Assembly: GCF_964355755.1 (NCBI RefSeq)
Contig: NC_092675.1
Coordinates: 20,350,912-20,414,911 of the forward strand
Source of the DNA: Antedon mediterranea
Taxonomy: Eukaryota; Echinodermata; Crinoidea; Comatulida; Antedonidae
Length of the DNA stretch: 64,000 bases
Direction of reading: 5' to 3'
Positions 1 through 11,799 of this stretch are shown one piece after another. A program made the position numbers and the translations under genes. The first letter of the stretch is position 1, and each line of letters begins with the position of its first letter. A model generated the notes under the pieces. It did no database searches. It saw only the letters and a program-made list of their open reading frames with translations, and was not told where the DNA came from.

Positions 1-381
1 GGGGAGGTATAAAGCACACATGCAGTGTGGGTTTTTTGTTCGAATTTAATCTAAAAACCAAATAGTAATAAATAATGTAATTAAAACTACATCACTTGTG
101 TAGTGGCGTGGACGAATGTAAAAATAGGAAAGTTTGCACTTTGTTCGTTACACAAACTTATACATTTTGCGCATCCACCACGAGTAAAAAACGGAATTGC
201 ACTGGGAAGGGTTTTAATACTACATCTAAATTAATTAATTATCTGCCATCTTTGATCCAATCTAAATTTTCCACTCTTAGCTGTTCGTTTTACAAATAGT
301 ACATATTTTTGCTATCACACGCGCCAATACCATAGGGGTATCATAAGGGAAGCTCAGTTTAACTACATTTGGGCGATCTAC
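1..381 (+). repeat. Segmental duplication, copy 1, left block
   Basis: This block matches 42808-43788 in the same orientation with few differences, from the stretch gtataaagcacacatgcag to catttgggcgatcta. In copy 2 the match is interrupted by a 587-bp solo LTR that is absent here, so this copy shows the empty site (acaaatagtacat). The short open frame at 96-299 lies wholly in this block and has no recognisable domain; I do not call it a gene. Confidence 0.85.
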
Positions 382-1950
382 CTATAGTAAATCAAAGTAG
401 ACCTATGGATGACATTTTTCCGAAAGAAATTGATATAGGCTACCACGGTACTCGCATCTGGTGTAATATGCCTATTGCGACATTCAGACGGCTTTTTACT
501 ATATTGGATAAATGGAACGTGTTTTATTTATTATTATTATGATTAAACTAAAGCCTATACCAAAAAACTAAAAGCCATCCTGCTATAAAGCACTGATCAT
601 TTCTTCGTCGTCTAAGTTTGTAAAGGGGTTCTCAAGTGGTGTACATGGGTTCTCAATCAACGCAGAATTGCGACACAACGCGACATCATCACTAGATTGG
701 ATTGTCTTAAAGGGTAATTCCGGGCATTTTTTTTAAGGGGGGATTATTTTACGATGCGCGTTGTTCTTTACCGCTGACGAATAATAAATTGGGGTTATTT
801 AAAGTTTATATTTTATAAATTTTATCCCTGAAGTTACTTTAATGTTAATGCTTTTGTGAACGTCTTTCATCGTAGCCTTCGCATTTTATATTTTTACATC
901 AACCCAACCCCTTCCCCCCGCAAAACCCACGAATTTCCGATGTAACTAGCTAGTCGCAATAAATATTTGTTATTATTAATGCCGCGAAGTATCCGGTGTA
1001 ATGCACTCGAGGTATCTTCTTCTCTCGAGTCGATAGGCCTTAGGGTTAATTTTTAAAACAGCAAAGTCGACAACGAAACTCCGCTGAATACATGATATTT
1101 AGCAAGTGCCTGGGGAAATTAGGATCAATTCTGCAGTGTTTTGTTTTCTATTATTTTAGTTAATTTATAGAGAAAGACACTTTATCTCACAAAAGCCGAC
1201 TTTTCAACAGTCGCGTAAACTTAAAACGGTCAAAGAAAACTCATTTCCGTGGCCAGCAGGGTGTGTCAAACTTGTAGAATAGGCTTAGAATATTATGCTT
1301 AATGATGCGTTTTAATATTTGACTTGTACTGAATATTCGTCGTCTAATAGAAAATAATTCGATTCTCAAACAAAATCCGTACGTGAACACGGACCACCAC
1401 GACACTTAATTTTAGCGGTGGTGGTCTCTAGTCGACACTCTAACATTTTGGCAAGTAGAATTTAAAATACACTGAATCTTTGGTGCGAACAAAATAAAGA
1501 AACGGCCTCTATATTCTTGTCATCTAACTTGTCTTCATCAGTGATAGTGGTTACCTTGATTCTGCTTACCTATGTTGACGTTACTTGAATATTCATCAAG
1601 TACAACATTGGTCCTATTGTAATATAATATAATAATAATTATAACATAACAATTTATATAGCGCACTTATCCACTAAAAGTGCTCAAGACGCTATTACAA
1701 TTGAAGTGAATATGCCCAGAAAATGTAGCACGAGAAAACCGACGTCACAGTAGAACCCCACGAGGACTAAAATCTAGGCCAAAGCGATGTTTCATTGACC
1801 GTGAGAGTACGTCAGAGTGATATTATGCACTTTATATGCATTCATTATTGCCAGCGATCTAATTACTACTAAACAATAGCTAGGTACGCACTTGTCTGGC
1901 GGTATCCCTTTGTACGAATCGTTCAACGTTGGGTCGAGACGCGTGATATC
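382..1950. other. AT-rich spacer, no gene recognised
   Basis: I see no convincing coding region. The stretch around 1650-1700 (aatttatatagcgcact followed by a short spacer and aagtgctcaagacgct) resembles a motif common in dispersed invertebrate repeats. The block is absent from duplication copy 2, where the sequence jumps from the equivalent of 381 to about 12190. Confidence 0.5.
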
Positions 1951-2077
1951 AAGTTTCATCCAGGGACCAAAATGTGTAATGTGTTATTTTCCAGGCGAAG
2001 TTTACCGACGGTTACGTCGTGTACTGCGTCGACGTACGCTACACTACAGCAAAAACGAATTATGTTAATTGTTCGTT
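1951..2077 (+). repeat. 127-bp target-site duplication, left copy
   Basis: These 127 bases are identical, as far as I can read, to 8593-8719. The left copy abuts the truncated 5' end of the LINE and the right copy abuts its A-rich 3' end, as expected of a target-site duplication. The first two bases (aa) could belong to the LINE tail, so the true length is 125-127 bp. Confidence 0.85.
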
Positions 2078-2707
2078 CATTTACCAGGGCATACTAGGGA
2101 CAGATGTAATGTTGAAGCGCATAATGTATCATCATCTGGTTCACCTGGTGCATACATTAATAAAGTTTGGGAATCGGTTTTTAACTTTGAAAACCCAAAA
2201 AATAGTAATGCTAACGATAACCACTACGGGAAAAGAGCTACGGTACAATCTGATACAGAAACACATGATGAAGTGTTTAGTATTGATGGAAGTAGTGAAT
2301 CATCAGATGATGAAAATGCGCAGAAAGAAACAAGTGTGATCACTATAGAACAACACACAAACCAAAATGAGCAGGAAGATGATGACAGAGAGGAGCAGAG
2401 AGAAGAGCAGGAAGTGGACGAAAGAGAGGAGGAGGAAGTTGAAGAAGGAGAGGAACAAGAAGTACCGGGAAGAAAGTACCAGAAAGCTGAAGAAAGAGAG
2501 GAGCAGGAAGTTGGGGAAAGAGAGGAGCATGAACAGAAGAAGGTAACTGACTACTTTGAAAAAAGTATGCAAAAAAGTAAAAGTGTTAGCACAAACAAGA
2601 AAGCAGCGAGAGATCTGAAGGAACAGTCCGGAAATGAAGGCAGGACAGAAGAAAAAACAAAGAGTATTGAAAAAAGAAGTTTAAGAAAGAGAAACAAAAA
2701 CAAGTAA
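2078..2707 (+). pseudogene. LINE ORF1 C-terminal fragment
   Basis: The open frame nominally starts at 2069 inside the 127-bp repeat, but LINE sequence begins at 2078. The first residues, LPGHTRDRCN, look like the second half of a CCHC zinc knuckle, the usual C-terminal nucleic-acid-binding motif of ORF1 proteins in this group; the upstream half is lost by 5' truncation. The rest is extremely charged: about 2380-2560 encodes E/R/Q-rich repeats such as REEQEVDEREEEE, and the tail is K/R-rich. It ends at a TAA 65 bp before ORF2. Expected role: RNA chaperone of the LINE ribonucleoprotein. It has no start codon of its own. Confidence 0.75.
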
Positions 2708-4538
2708 TTTAATCTTAATAATATGTATTCTAAATATTGTAATTTCCCTAGGAAGCTCTTTACTCTAATCTTATGAATTTACATTGTATAACACTAAACG
2801 TTAGAGGAGCTAGAAATATAAATAAGCAACATAAGCTATTCCAATGGGTAAAAGATCAAAAAGCGGATATATGTCTGCTTCAGGAAACCCATCTAACAAA
2901 TGAGATTATTAATAAATCAAACTTTGTTTGGGAAGGTGAAGCGATCCATAGTATAGGTAATTCACATAGTAGAGGAGTGTCGATACTATTACGAAAAGGT
3001 CTTGAATGCAAAATTGTTAAAAAGTTAACTGATATTGATGGAAGATATATATTTCTTAATTTAATGATAAATGAAAAGGAATTGGACATTATAAATATTT
3101 ATGCTCCTAATGAAAGCAAAAATAGAAGTGCATTCTTTAGGACCATACACAAATGTTACAATGACTTTGATGGAGGGAAGGGTAATTCTATCATTCTAGG
3201 TGGAGATCTGAATTGCATCATGAATAGTGACATTGACCAAAAAGGTAGCGCAAATAGGTCTGATAAATCTGTTTTTACGATTAAAAACCTAATGAAAAAT
3301 TTAAATTTAAATGATATTTGGAGATCCAAAAACATGAATAAGCGACAATTTACGTGGCGTAAGAGATTTAACAACATTTTCCGTAGGCTGGATTACTGGT
3401 TAATATCAGAAGATCTCTTTTCAAATGGAGATGTTTTAGCCTGTGACATTCGTCCAGCCATTCTCACAGATCACCAGGCGGTATCAATTAAAATAGATTT
3501 GCATGAAAAAATACGCGGTCCTGGTTTATGGATGTTCAACAATAGCTTTCTGAAAGATGAAACATTTACAAAATTAGTAATTAAAATAATTGATGTTTCA
3601 ATACTAAAAAATAATAGAGAACCTGTAAGTGCAAGTTTGTTATGGGAGCTTGTAAAAACAAAAATAAAAGAATTTTCAATTGCATACGGAAAACAAAAAA
3701 ATTAAAACCAGAATAAAAAGAAAGAAAAATTACAAAAACAAATAAAAAACTTAAATGAAACAATTATGAATACTCAAAATTGTGATATAACCATTGAAAA
3801 TAAAATTGAAAACAAAAAAATAGAGCTTGAAAACATTTATAATGTAGAAGCAAAAGGCGCGCAAATTAGGTCCAGAGTAAAATGGATAGAGGAAGGCGAG
3901 CGGAATACAAAATACTTTCTTGGGTTAGAAAGATCCAAAAGTAAAAAGAAACACATAAAAAGTTTAATTACTAAAGATGGGAGCTTAGCAACGAGCCCAA
4001 TTGATATTTTAAAGGAACAAATACAACATTTCGAAGGTTTATACGCAAAAAATGTTATAAACCCTGGAAAAATTAATAAATATCTTTGTAATTCTATTAT
4101 AAACAAGCTTTCAGAAATAGAAAAAGAAAATTGTGAAGGTTACGTCACTATTGATGAATGTAAAAAGGCCATTTCAATGATGGAAAAAAATAAAACACCT
4201 GGATCGGATGGTCTAAGTGTTGAATTTTATGTGTTCTTTTGGATAATATTAAACATTTAATTTGCGATGCGTTAAATGAAAGTTATAATTCTCAAGAATT
4301 ATCCTTTTCGCAAAAACGAGGTGTAATCACCCTTTTGTTCAAGGATGGAGAAAGAGAAAATTTGAATAATTGGCGTCCCATTACCCTCTTAAACACCGAT
4401 TACAAAATTCTTGCACATGTATTAAGTAACAGACTTAAAATGGTTATTAAATCAATAGTAAGTTCAGACCAAAAAGGTTATATAAAAGGCCGTTTCGCTG
4501 GTGAAAACATTCGGTTAATAGAAGACCTGCTTTATTAT

Positions 4539-6237
4539 ACAGTTTTTTCATTTTCATTTCTTTATTCGAATTCATAAAATAACACAACATAAAAAAAATA
4601 CAAAGAATGAATTCAGGGTAACACAAAAAAGTAACCAAAGGTCAAACTTATTTCCATTGTGGCCCTTAAGGATAAAAACACCATAAGAATAAACATTTAC
4701 AATAAACAATAACACATGTAGTAACAATATAAATATAAATTATAATCTTTCAAGCATAACCTCTTTGAGATGTTTCCTGATATTTCTTTTGAATTGATTG
4801 ATGGTTTCTGAACACTGTATCAATTTTGGCAGGTGATTCCATGACGTTATTGCCGTGTTAACAAAGGTTGTTTGGGAGTGGTTACCTATATATGGTCTAT
4901 AAATTGATTGAGTTGCAAATCTAGTATTGTACTGGTGAATTACATTTGCTCTACTAATACCATCATTCATAAACGTAGGGCTTAATCCATTAATAATACG
5001 ATACATGTGACAAAGTTTTATCTGTTTAACTCTTAAGTCTACTGGGAGCCAATTCAGTTTGTTTAATTCATTAGCCCCAATGTGATCTCTTGGTTCAAGA
5101 CCAAGAATACATCTGACCGTCTTATTTTGTGCAGTTTGCAATTTAACTTTTAATGTTTTTTTTAATCCAGAGTACCACACGCTACAAGCATAATCATAAA
5201 GGCATAACACCAAACTATTTGCTAGTAACTTAAGATCTCTGAAAGTTAAGTACTTTCTATTTCTATATAAAAATTTTACCCTTGAGTTTACTTTCTTTAT
5301 AACTGATTTACCTATATAATCTCCAGTTAGATTGTTATCGAGTTCAAGTCCTAGATAACTTACTGTAGGTTTGTTTGTGATTATATAATCATTGCATGTA
5401 ACTTTCAATTCTTGTTGATTTCTGAGTTTACGTTTAGATCCAAATAGAATTGAATACGTTTTGCCTAGATGCAATGACAATCTATTATCTAATAACCAAG
5501 AATTAATAGATTTTAATTCTTTTGACAATACATTTTGTATATTGGCGACACTTTTATCAGATACAACTATAGCAGAATCATCGGCATAAAGGAGCAGTTT
5601 ACAACTCAATGCAGATTCCATATCATTCACATACATTAAGAACAACAGTGGGCCCAATATTGACCCCTGAGGGACCCCACATGTTATTTTTTTCCACGTT
5701 GAAAGAGTACCACAATTATCAACTACCTGCCATCTATCTGTTAAATATGATTTAAACCAACCTATTACTGTTTGGGACAATCCTAATGCTCTCATTTTGC
5801 CTAGTAAAATCTGATGGTCTACAGTATCGAAAGCCTTTTGTAGGTCTAAGACTATCATACCTGTTAAATTACCTTTATCCCAATTCTTTTTAATATGGTC
5901 AGTTAGGTGAATTAAACAAAGATCTGTCGAAAAATTTGCTCGGAACCCACATTGGAAATCATAGATAAGTGATTTAGAATTAAGGTATTCCATCAATTGG
6001 TCATGTACTAGTCTTTCAACAACTTTAGAAAAAGCCGAGAGTATAGACACCGGACGATAGTTACCTACCACCGTTTTACTACCCTTTTTGTGAATTGGGA
6101 TGACTCTCGCTAATTTCCATTCTTTGGGTACAATACCGGATGTGAAGGACAACTTAATAATATGAGTTAATGGTTTTGCTATTGCAGAAGCCCCATCTTT
6201 GAAGAATTTGGCTGGTAGAGTATCTATTCCGGCCAAG
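4539..6237 (-). mobile_element. Nested, 5'-truncated CR1/L2-like LINE
   Basis: A 1,699-bp insertion in the opposite orientation to its host LINE. Host codons run to 4538 and resume at 6238, which fixes the boundaries. On the minus strand it starts inside the RT domain (the conserved AGIDTLPAKFF), runs through the RT C-terminus, has about 200 bp of 3' UTR and ends near 4539 in an AT-rich tail (rich in tgaaa). I see no clear target-site duplication, which is common in the CR1/L2 group. Clade assignment rests on the RT style (GNYRPVSILS, FRANFSTDLC, GVPQGSILGPLLF, LLYADDSAI) and is approximate; another Jockey-group clade is possible. Confidence 0.85.
4740..6237 (-). pseudogene. CR1/L2-like reverse transcriptase, N-terminally truncated
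   Basis: About 498 uninterrupted LINE codons. Motifs in order: GNYRPVSILSAFSKVVERLV, FQCGFRANFSTD, IVLDLQKAFDTVDH (motif A), GVPQGSILGPLLFLMYVNDM (motif B), LLYADDSAIVV (motif C, catalytic aspartates present) and, near the C-terminus, HQYNTRFATQSIY with SWNHLPKLI, typical of this LINE group. The APE endonuclease is missing through 5' truncation, so it cannot be autonomous. The open frame continues by chance to 6518 in antisense host-LINE sequence, so the first 93 or so residues of a naive prediction are not LINE protein. The RT itself has no stop or frameshift. Confidence 0.88.
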
Positions 6238-8592
6238 TGTAATGATATCGAAGGGGCAATAATTACCGTAGATTTTAAGAAGGCTTTTGACTCTATTAGT
6301 AGAGATTTTATGTTCAATGTTCTAGAAAAGTTTAACTTTGGAATGTTCTTTTGTAACTGGGTAAAAGTATTATACAATAACGTTGAATGTGTCACAGTTA
6401 ACAATGGTTGGGTTTCAAACAATTTTAAAATGGAAAGAGGTATTAGACAAGGTTGTCCTCTATCTGCTCTGTTATTCATTTTAGTGGTTGAAGTAATGGC
6501 ATCTAGAATAAGAAACAAAGATGACTATAAGGGTATTAAACTTCCAAATAATGAAAATAACATAGAAGCTAGAATAAGCCAATTAGCCGATGATACTGTT
6601 TTGTATGTTGGTAATGACAAAAGTATTAAGTCAGCAGTCAGTGTAATTGAACGTTTTTGTGAAGTATCTGGAATGACACTAAATAAAAAAAAAACCAATG
6701 CTTTTTGGATTGGTAAATGGAAGAACAGAATAGATAGACCTTTAGAATTAAGTTGGGTAAAACACCCGATCAAAATTTTAGGCATATATGTAGGATATAA
6801 TACAGAAGAATGTACCAGAAAAAACTGGGATGTTAAATTAATAGAGCTAGAAAAGACTTTAAAACAATGGAATGCTAGAAATCTCTCAATTTTTGGTAGA
6901 ATAATAATCCTGAAAATTCTTGCACTATCTAAATTAACATATGCCGCAAATATCACTGATGTTCCAAAATATGTATATACACAAGTTACAAATCTAATAT
7001 ATAATTTTATTTGGAACAATAAAAGGGAAAAGATAAAAAGAAAAACTCTAATTGGTGATGTTGAGATGGGAGGCATTAAAATGCCTAATTTTACTCTTCA
7101 TGTTAACGCACTCATGTGTGGCTGGTTAAAAAGAATTATGAATGATGATGGTGCTAAATGGAAAAATATTCCAATGTATTATATTAAAAAAATATGTGAT
7201 GTTAATGTTTTACTTAATATGTCATGTTATAACATTATTGATGTTAATTCTGATAAAATTCCACTGTTTTACAAAAATATGATAAAAGCCTACATAAATT
7301 ATAACAGAATCTCTAAAAAAAAACCTGAAACTTATAACGATATAATGAATGAGCAACTGTGGTGAAACCACTACGTTAAACTAAAAAAAAAATCGCTTTT
7401 CTACAAGCATTGGATTGACAGTGGCATTATCAGTATTAAAGACATTGTTAATAAGAACACTTTTTTAACATCAAACGAAATACTGGTGAAACTACAATGT
7501 AAAACAAACTGGTTAAATGAGTATTTGTGCATTATTAAGGCAATACCAATTCAATGGAAACGTATTATTAAGGAGGTAGATATTTTCAATTGTGATGATA
7601 ATGATGAATTAGTTGGGACCAAGTATGAGATTAATACTACCAAACTAATATACTCATGGTTTGTGAAAGAATATTTCATTATTCCAATGTCACAACTAAA
7701 ATGGGAAGAGTACTTCAATGATAACAACATTGATTGGAAAACTTCTTGGTTACGGAAAGTATGTAAAATGAAAGATAAGAAACTAGCACAATTCAATTAT
7801 AAGATGTTACATAGAATACTGCCTACCAACAAACGGCTGTATCAGTGGAAAGTTAAGGAAACACAAACGTGTGACAAATGTGGAGAAATTGAAAATGAAA
7901 ATCATTTGTTTTTTAGTTGTAGATTTATTCAGAAATATTGGAGGAAAATGCTTAGTATCTTTGTAAGTTTAAATCACAATAATATATCATTTAAACAATT
8001 AATACTAGGAACGGGAGATAAGCTAATAGATTATATTTACACTTTTGCAGCATTTACTATTTATAGAATAAAAATGTTATCTGCACTAAATAAGCCAGTG
8101 GGTAAATCTTTATGGAATTCATTTAAAAGCAATATGTTATATAACATTGAATGTGAAACATATAACAATAAAGAAACAAGTATAGAAAAATGGGTAGCTT
8201 TAAGAAATAAGATTATGATAATATAATTTCTAATTTGATACGATTAACCGAAAAAGAATTACAGTGATACGGGTTACTGGTGGTACTGAGTTATTATTGT
8301 TTTTTTTATCATGTATATAAATATATTGTATAATCCGGGTTGTAAAATGAAAACAAACAAATGAAAATGTGTGAACTATTTTAAAACGGGATAGATGACA
8401 ATGATGATCCTGTCAAGTGTATAACAAAATATACGAAAATTAATGAAAAAAGGAGTAATACATTCATATATGTAAAAATGTTACTTATGAACTGTAACGA
8501 CATTTACAAGTTAAATAATACGATTTTATGTAATATGAGATAATATGAATGTGAATAAAAGTGGTGTTTGCGCCACAAAAGAGAGAAAAAAA

Positions 8593-8719
8593 AAGTTTCA
8601 TCCAGGGACCAAAATGTGTAATGTGTTATTTTCCAGGCGAAGTTTACCGACGGTTACGTCGTGTACTGCGTCGACGTACGCTACACTACAGCAAAAACGA
8701 ATTATGTTAATTGTTCGTT
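8593..8719 (+). repeat. 127-bp target-site duplication, right copy
   Basis: Identical to 1951-2077. It follows directly on the A-rich LINE end (gagagaaaaaaa). After 8719 the sequence (tgttcaccaatttttt) is the original right flank; the left copy is instead followed by LINE sequence. Confidence 0.85.
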
Positions 8720-9662
8720 TGTTCACCAATTTTTTAATTTACAAGTAACCTTCTGTACCGTGGGGCACCTAAAATAAATTTTTCATCCATTACTAAACAA
8801 AAAAACATGCCATTTTCGTTTAGCCAACATTATAGCTATAGTTATTACATTTTCAATATCCTGTATGTCATGAATTTCTCACCACTCGGAAGTCCAGATG
8901 GTACGCATGCATACACCTGGGAGGAATAAACTTTTTTCCCCGACTGAAAAAGGTCTACGCTTGCGTTTTTTAAGCCTCTAGGCCTGATGTTTCCAAAGTA
9001 TAAAATGCAATTTTTTGAAGACCTGCAGCTCTAGTTTTAAACATTTTCTTAGCTCAGCCCCAACAACAAAGCTGGTCATATTTCGAAGTACATTTTCCGG
9101 GACCTAACATCTCTATTTTTCAAACATTTCTTAGCTCAGTCACAACCCATGATAGGGACTTATATATTTTTTTTCATGTTTTAAAGTATAATAAGTCCAA
9201 TTTCCGGGACCTCCAACTCTATTTTTCAAAATTTTCTTTGAACTTTTATTTTTTAAATTGAAAAATATGGATTGAAACCGTCATCGCGCATCGTTTTTTT
9301 GCACGCAGTATTTTATTTATGCATTATTAAAAATGGAAAAAATGGCTACCCTAAATCTGATTAAAAAGACCTCAAATGACGCTAGAACGCGTTGCTTCCG
9401 GGGGCTTCGCCCCCTCAGGGGTCCCAAGTTGTAGAAGTCAAATTCCTGGAGATTTTGTCGTGAAAGTTAAATTTGGTTTTGCGGTGCATGGCGCCTTGCT
9501 GTAACGCGCGAACAACATTACAATATGAAAACACATTTTTAAAAGTACAATAAAAATACATTTAATCATCACTATTCCATACAGTATTTACATATATAAT
9601 AATTTAAATTTTATCTCTTTACACCTTTATATTATAGTATTGCTGTTTTTGTCCTTAATTTT
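8720..9662. repeat. Degenerate short tandem repeats, no gene
   Basis: Between about 8990 and 9240 there are three decayed copies of a unit of roughly 90-100 bp carrying 'ttccgggacct', 'ctctatttttcaaa' and 'ttcttagctcag'. At about 9400-9420 there is a GC hairpin (gggggcttcgccccc) inside an otherwise AT-rich block. The rest shows nothing I can name. The block lies just downstream of the minus-strand hAT-like gene and may hold that element's 3' end, but I could not find a matching terminal inverted repeat. Confidence 0.45.
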
Positions 9663-11529
9663 TTATTTTTTAAGACTTTCGTTATACATAGATGTTGCTT
9701 TACGAGCATTTGCTAGTACATCTTTAGTAGGTTTAAAGGCATGACATTGTAAATCTGTGAATAAATTGATCTTGCATGACATAAGGTTAACTAAAGTAGA
9801 GTGGGAGAGACTTGCTCTGAATTGTGTCTTAATATGTTTCATAACACTAAAGGCACGTTCCACATCACAGTTAGAGTGTGGTAAAATAAGTAGCAGTTTC
9901 ATCAACTTAGAAAGCTGAGAAAATCGTCCATTGCCAGTTGATACATCAGTTATAGACGAAACTTTGTGCCAGTATTCATCTATTGGCAATTTAGCATAGT
10001 CTTTGATTAAATTGTTAAGGTTGGTAGCCTGATAGTCCACAACTTCACTTTCTAAATTACAAAGATCCTCATCATTAAAGTAGTTCCTAAACCTGCCTGC
10101 TAAGATTCCAGCAACATCGGTTGTCAATGCATCTTGCTCAGAAGGGCAAACAACCTTCAAGTTTTTCATAACTTCACAGTTAAGAGGAAATTTCTCCATA
10201 ATCTTACAAAAACTCTTAGTGAGATAGCGTCTGACATCATCATAAAATTTATCAATGGTACGGTTCGGCAAATCACTTATCTCCTCAGTCATTAATAGCA
10301 ATTTTGCGTCTCTTCCAATACCTAAATTTACATTGTCCCATTGATTGTCAATACACAAAACATCTAAGTCTTTCATTGATGTTACACATCTAATATGCTG
10401 AGGTTTCACTAGTCTCATAGCAATGTTGCGAAGCAATTCTTCCACACAGTCTGAGAGTTTATACAAGATGCTTTCTGTTGAAACACTAGGTTAAACTTAT
10501 CAAAAACTGGTACTACAGACATCAAAAAATGGGAATAAACTTTCATCATGGGGTTGTTTAATCTTTCTGATATAGATCTGCTCTTTTGATTGTCAGATTT
10601 TGAGTTGAAATATGATTGGAAGGCATCCCATTGTGAAATTAAGTGCTTCAGCGACTTTCCCAGTGATAACCATCTTGTGGGGCAATGTTTTTTAACTCTT
10701 TCTTCAGCTACAACACAGAAATCCTGGAATTCTTTTAATTCATGACAACGCTTACTTGATTTATCAAAGTAGTAGTAGATATCAATGATTAGGTTCTCTG
10801 GGTTCAAGTCCAGCTCTTTGTATGCGGTCTTACAACAAATGTTCACCAAATGATTTGGGCAACCAACACTGTATATTAAGGGTGCTCTCTGTTTAATTCT
10901 TGATAGAACTGAATCCCTCTTACCTGTAAGAATACAGAATAGAATTGATTTATATAATTAGTTTAGTGCAGAACAGTCAATATCAACTCTGCTTCGGCAT
11001 TCTTTACTATAAGTTGTTTTATTGATTATCATTAATAATTTTATGTTAAATCAATTTTTGTGTTCAATCAATTTATGTTCAATCTATTTCATGTGGCATT
11101 GATAACGACTCTCAACAACAAATAACCAATCAAGTTTTGATATATGATGCAATCGAATTGTAAAGAGTAAACTTTTGACTTTGGAACAAACAATACTGGG
11201 TAATGATACAGTAACTATAGCTATTTTGTACCTACCTATCATCACATTACAGTTGTCGGATGAAAAGGCTGCGACATTCTCCCACTGAATACCATGCTTC
11301 TCCACCAATGTTTCATTTACACAATCAAAGATCTTTGCACCAGTTCCAACATTGCAAACAGGCATGTCCAGAAAACCAACACAAACCTTCCCTGATGACT
11401 CACTAAAGTATCGAACCATTATTGCACACTCCTTGTCGCATACAATGTCATTGGACTCGTCTATCATAAGAGTAAAAGGCTGACGTTGGTCTTTGATGGC
11501 TGAAAGCATTGACTTAGAGGACTCTGGTT
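9663..11529 (-). pseudogene. hAT-superfamily transposase-like gene, 5'-incomplete, with intron
   Basis: Two exons read on the minus strand. The upstream exon (11529-11236) encodes PFTLMIDESNDIVCDKECAI and AAFSSDNCNVMIG, typical of the RNase-H-like core of hAT-derived proteins. The exon starts after a ttttag acceptor and ends at a GT donor (gtaggtac); the intron spans 11235-10924 and ends in ttcttacag. The downstream exon (10923-9663) continues in phase: GCPNHLVNIC, HCPTRWLSLGKSLKHLI, then the C-terminal dimerisation (hATC) segment ILPHSNCDVERAFSVMKHIK, ending at a TAA at 9663. One frameshift lies near 10465, between VFQQKAS and YKLSDCVEELLRN. The N-terminal exon or exons are not recognised. 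It may be an autonomous hAT remnant or a domesticated gene; the frameshift argues for a pseudogene unless it is a base-call error. Confidence 0.8.
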
Positions 11530-11799
11530 CTAAAAATATTAAGAAAATAAAAAAGAAACAAAATGAATGTTTAAATAATGTAATATGATGAATGCTTGAA
11601 ACAGCTATTAGATTGAATGTTTTTTTTTTTTTAGTATATACCATGCTTTACAAAATGAAATACATGCTATCTTGTCAGGATTCAATATTTCAACAGGAAT
11701 ATTACTACAATACATAATTGACAAAACCAAATATATGCACAGACAGCACTTATTTTAATTTAATAATAAAGTTATTAATTAATTAATTTATTAATAATA

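Larger units (their letters stand above)
2773..8226 (+). pseudogene. LINE ORF2: APE endonuclease, reverse transcriptase, zinc-binding C-terminus
   Basis: The frame opens at ATG 2773. APE endonuclease (residues 1 to about 235) shows LNVRGARN, LLQETHLT, GGDLNC, RRLDYWLIS and TDHQAV. RT motifs follow: TPGSDGLSVEFY, NWRPITLLNTDYKIL, DQKGYIKGR, VDFKKAFDS (motif A), GIRQGCPLSALLF (motif B) and LADDTVLYV (motif C). Near the end CDKCGEIENENHLFFSC is the zinc-binding domain found after RT in this group. Breaks: in-frame TAA at 3703-3705; one-base frameshift at about 4233-4240 (frame 1 to frame 3); nested LINE at 4539-6237, after which the protein resumes exactly at codon 6238; in-frame TGA at 7363-7365. 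Removing the nested LINE leaves no missing codon at that junction. Not functional as read. Confidence 0.88.
2078..8592 (+). mobile_element. 5'-truncated Tx1/L1-like LINE with a nested LINE
   Basis: A non-LTR retrotransposon that copies itself by target-primed reverse transcription. It starts abruptly inside the ORF1 zinc knuckle, right after the left 127-bp repeat, and ends in gagagaaaaaaaa before the right repeat. Order: ORF1 fragment (to 2707), 65-bp gap, ORF2 (2773-8226) with APE endonuclease, reverse transcriptase and C-terminal zinc-binding domain, then about 360 bp of 3' UTR. Without the 1,699-bp insertion at 4539-6237 it is about 4.8 kb. Placement in the Tx1/L1 group rests on the APE motif RRLDYWLIS and on the region after the RT (WNARNLSIFGRIIILK, IYNFIWNNK, MGGIKMPNF). 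It is dead as read: two nonsense codons, one frameshift and the nested LINE. Confidence 0.9.

Noticed and set aside
2303-2572. Minus-strand hydrophobic open frame resembling a membrane protein
   Set aside because: It is the antisense of the E/R-rich ORF1 stretch; antisense of Glu/Lys codons gives Phe/Leu/Ser runs.
6525-7076. 183-codon minus-strand open frame
   Set aside because: Shadow of the LINE reverse transcriptase on the other strand; no independent domain.
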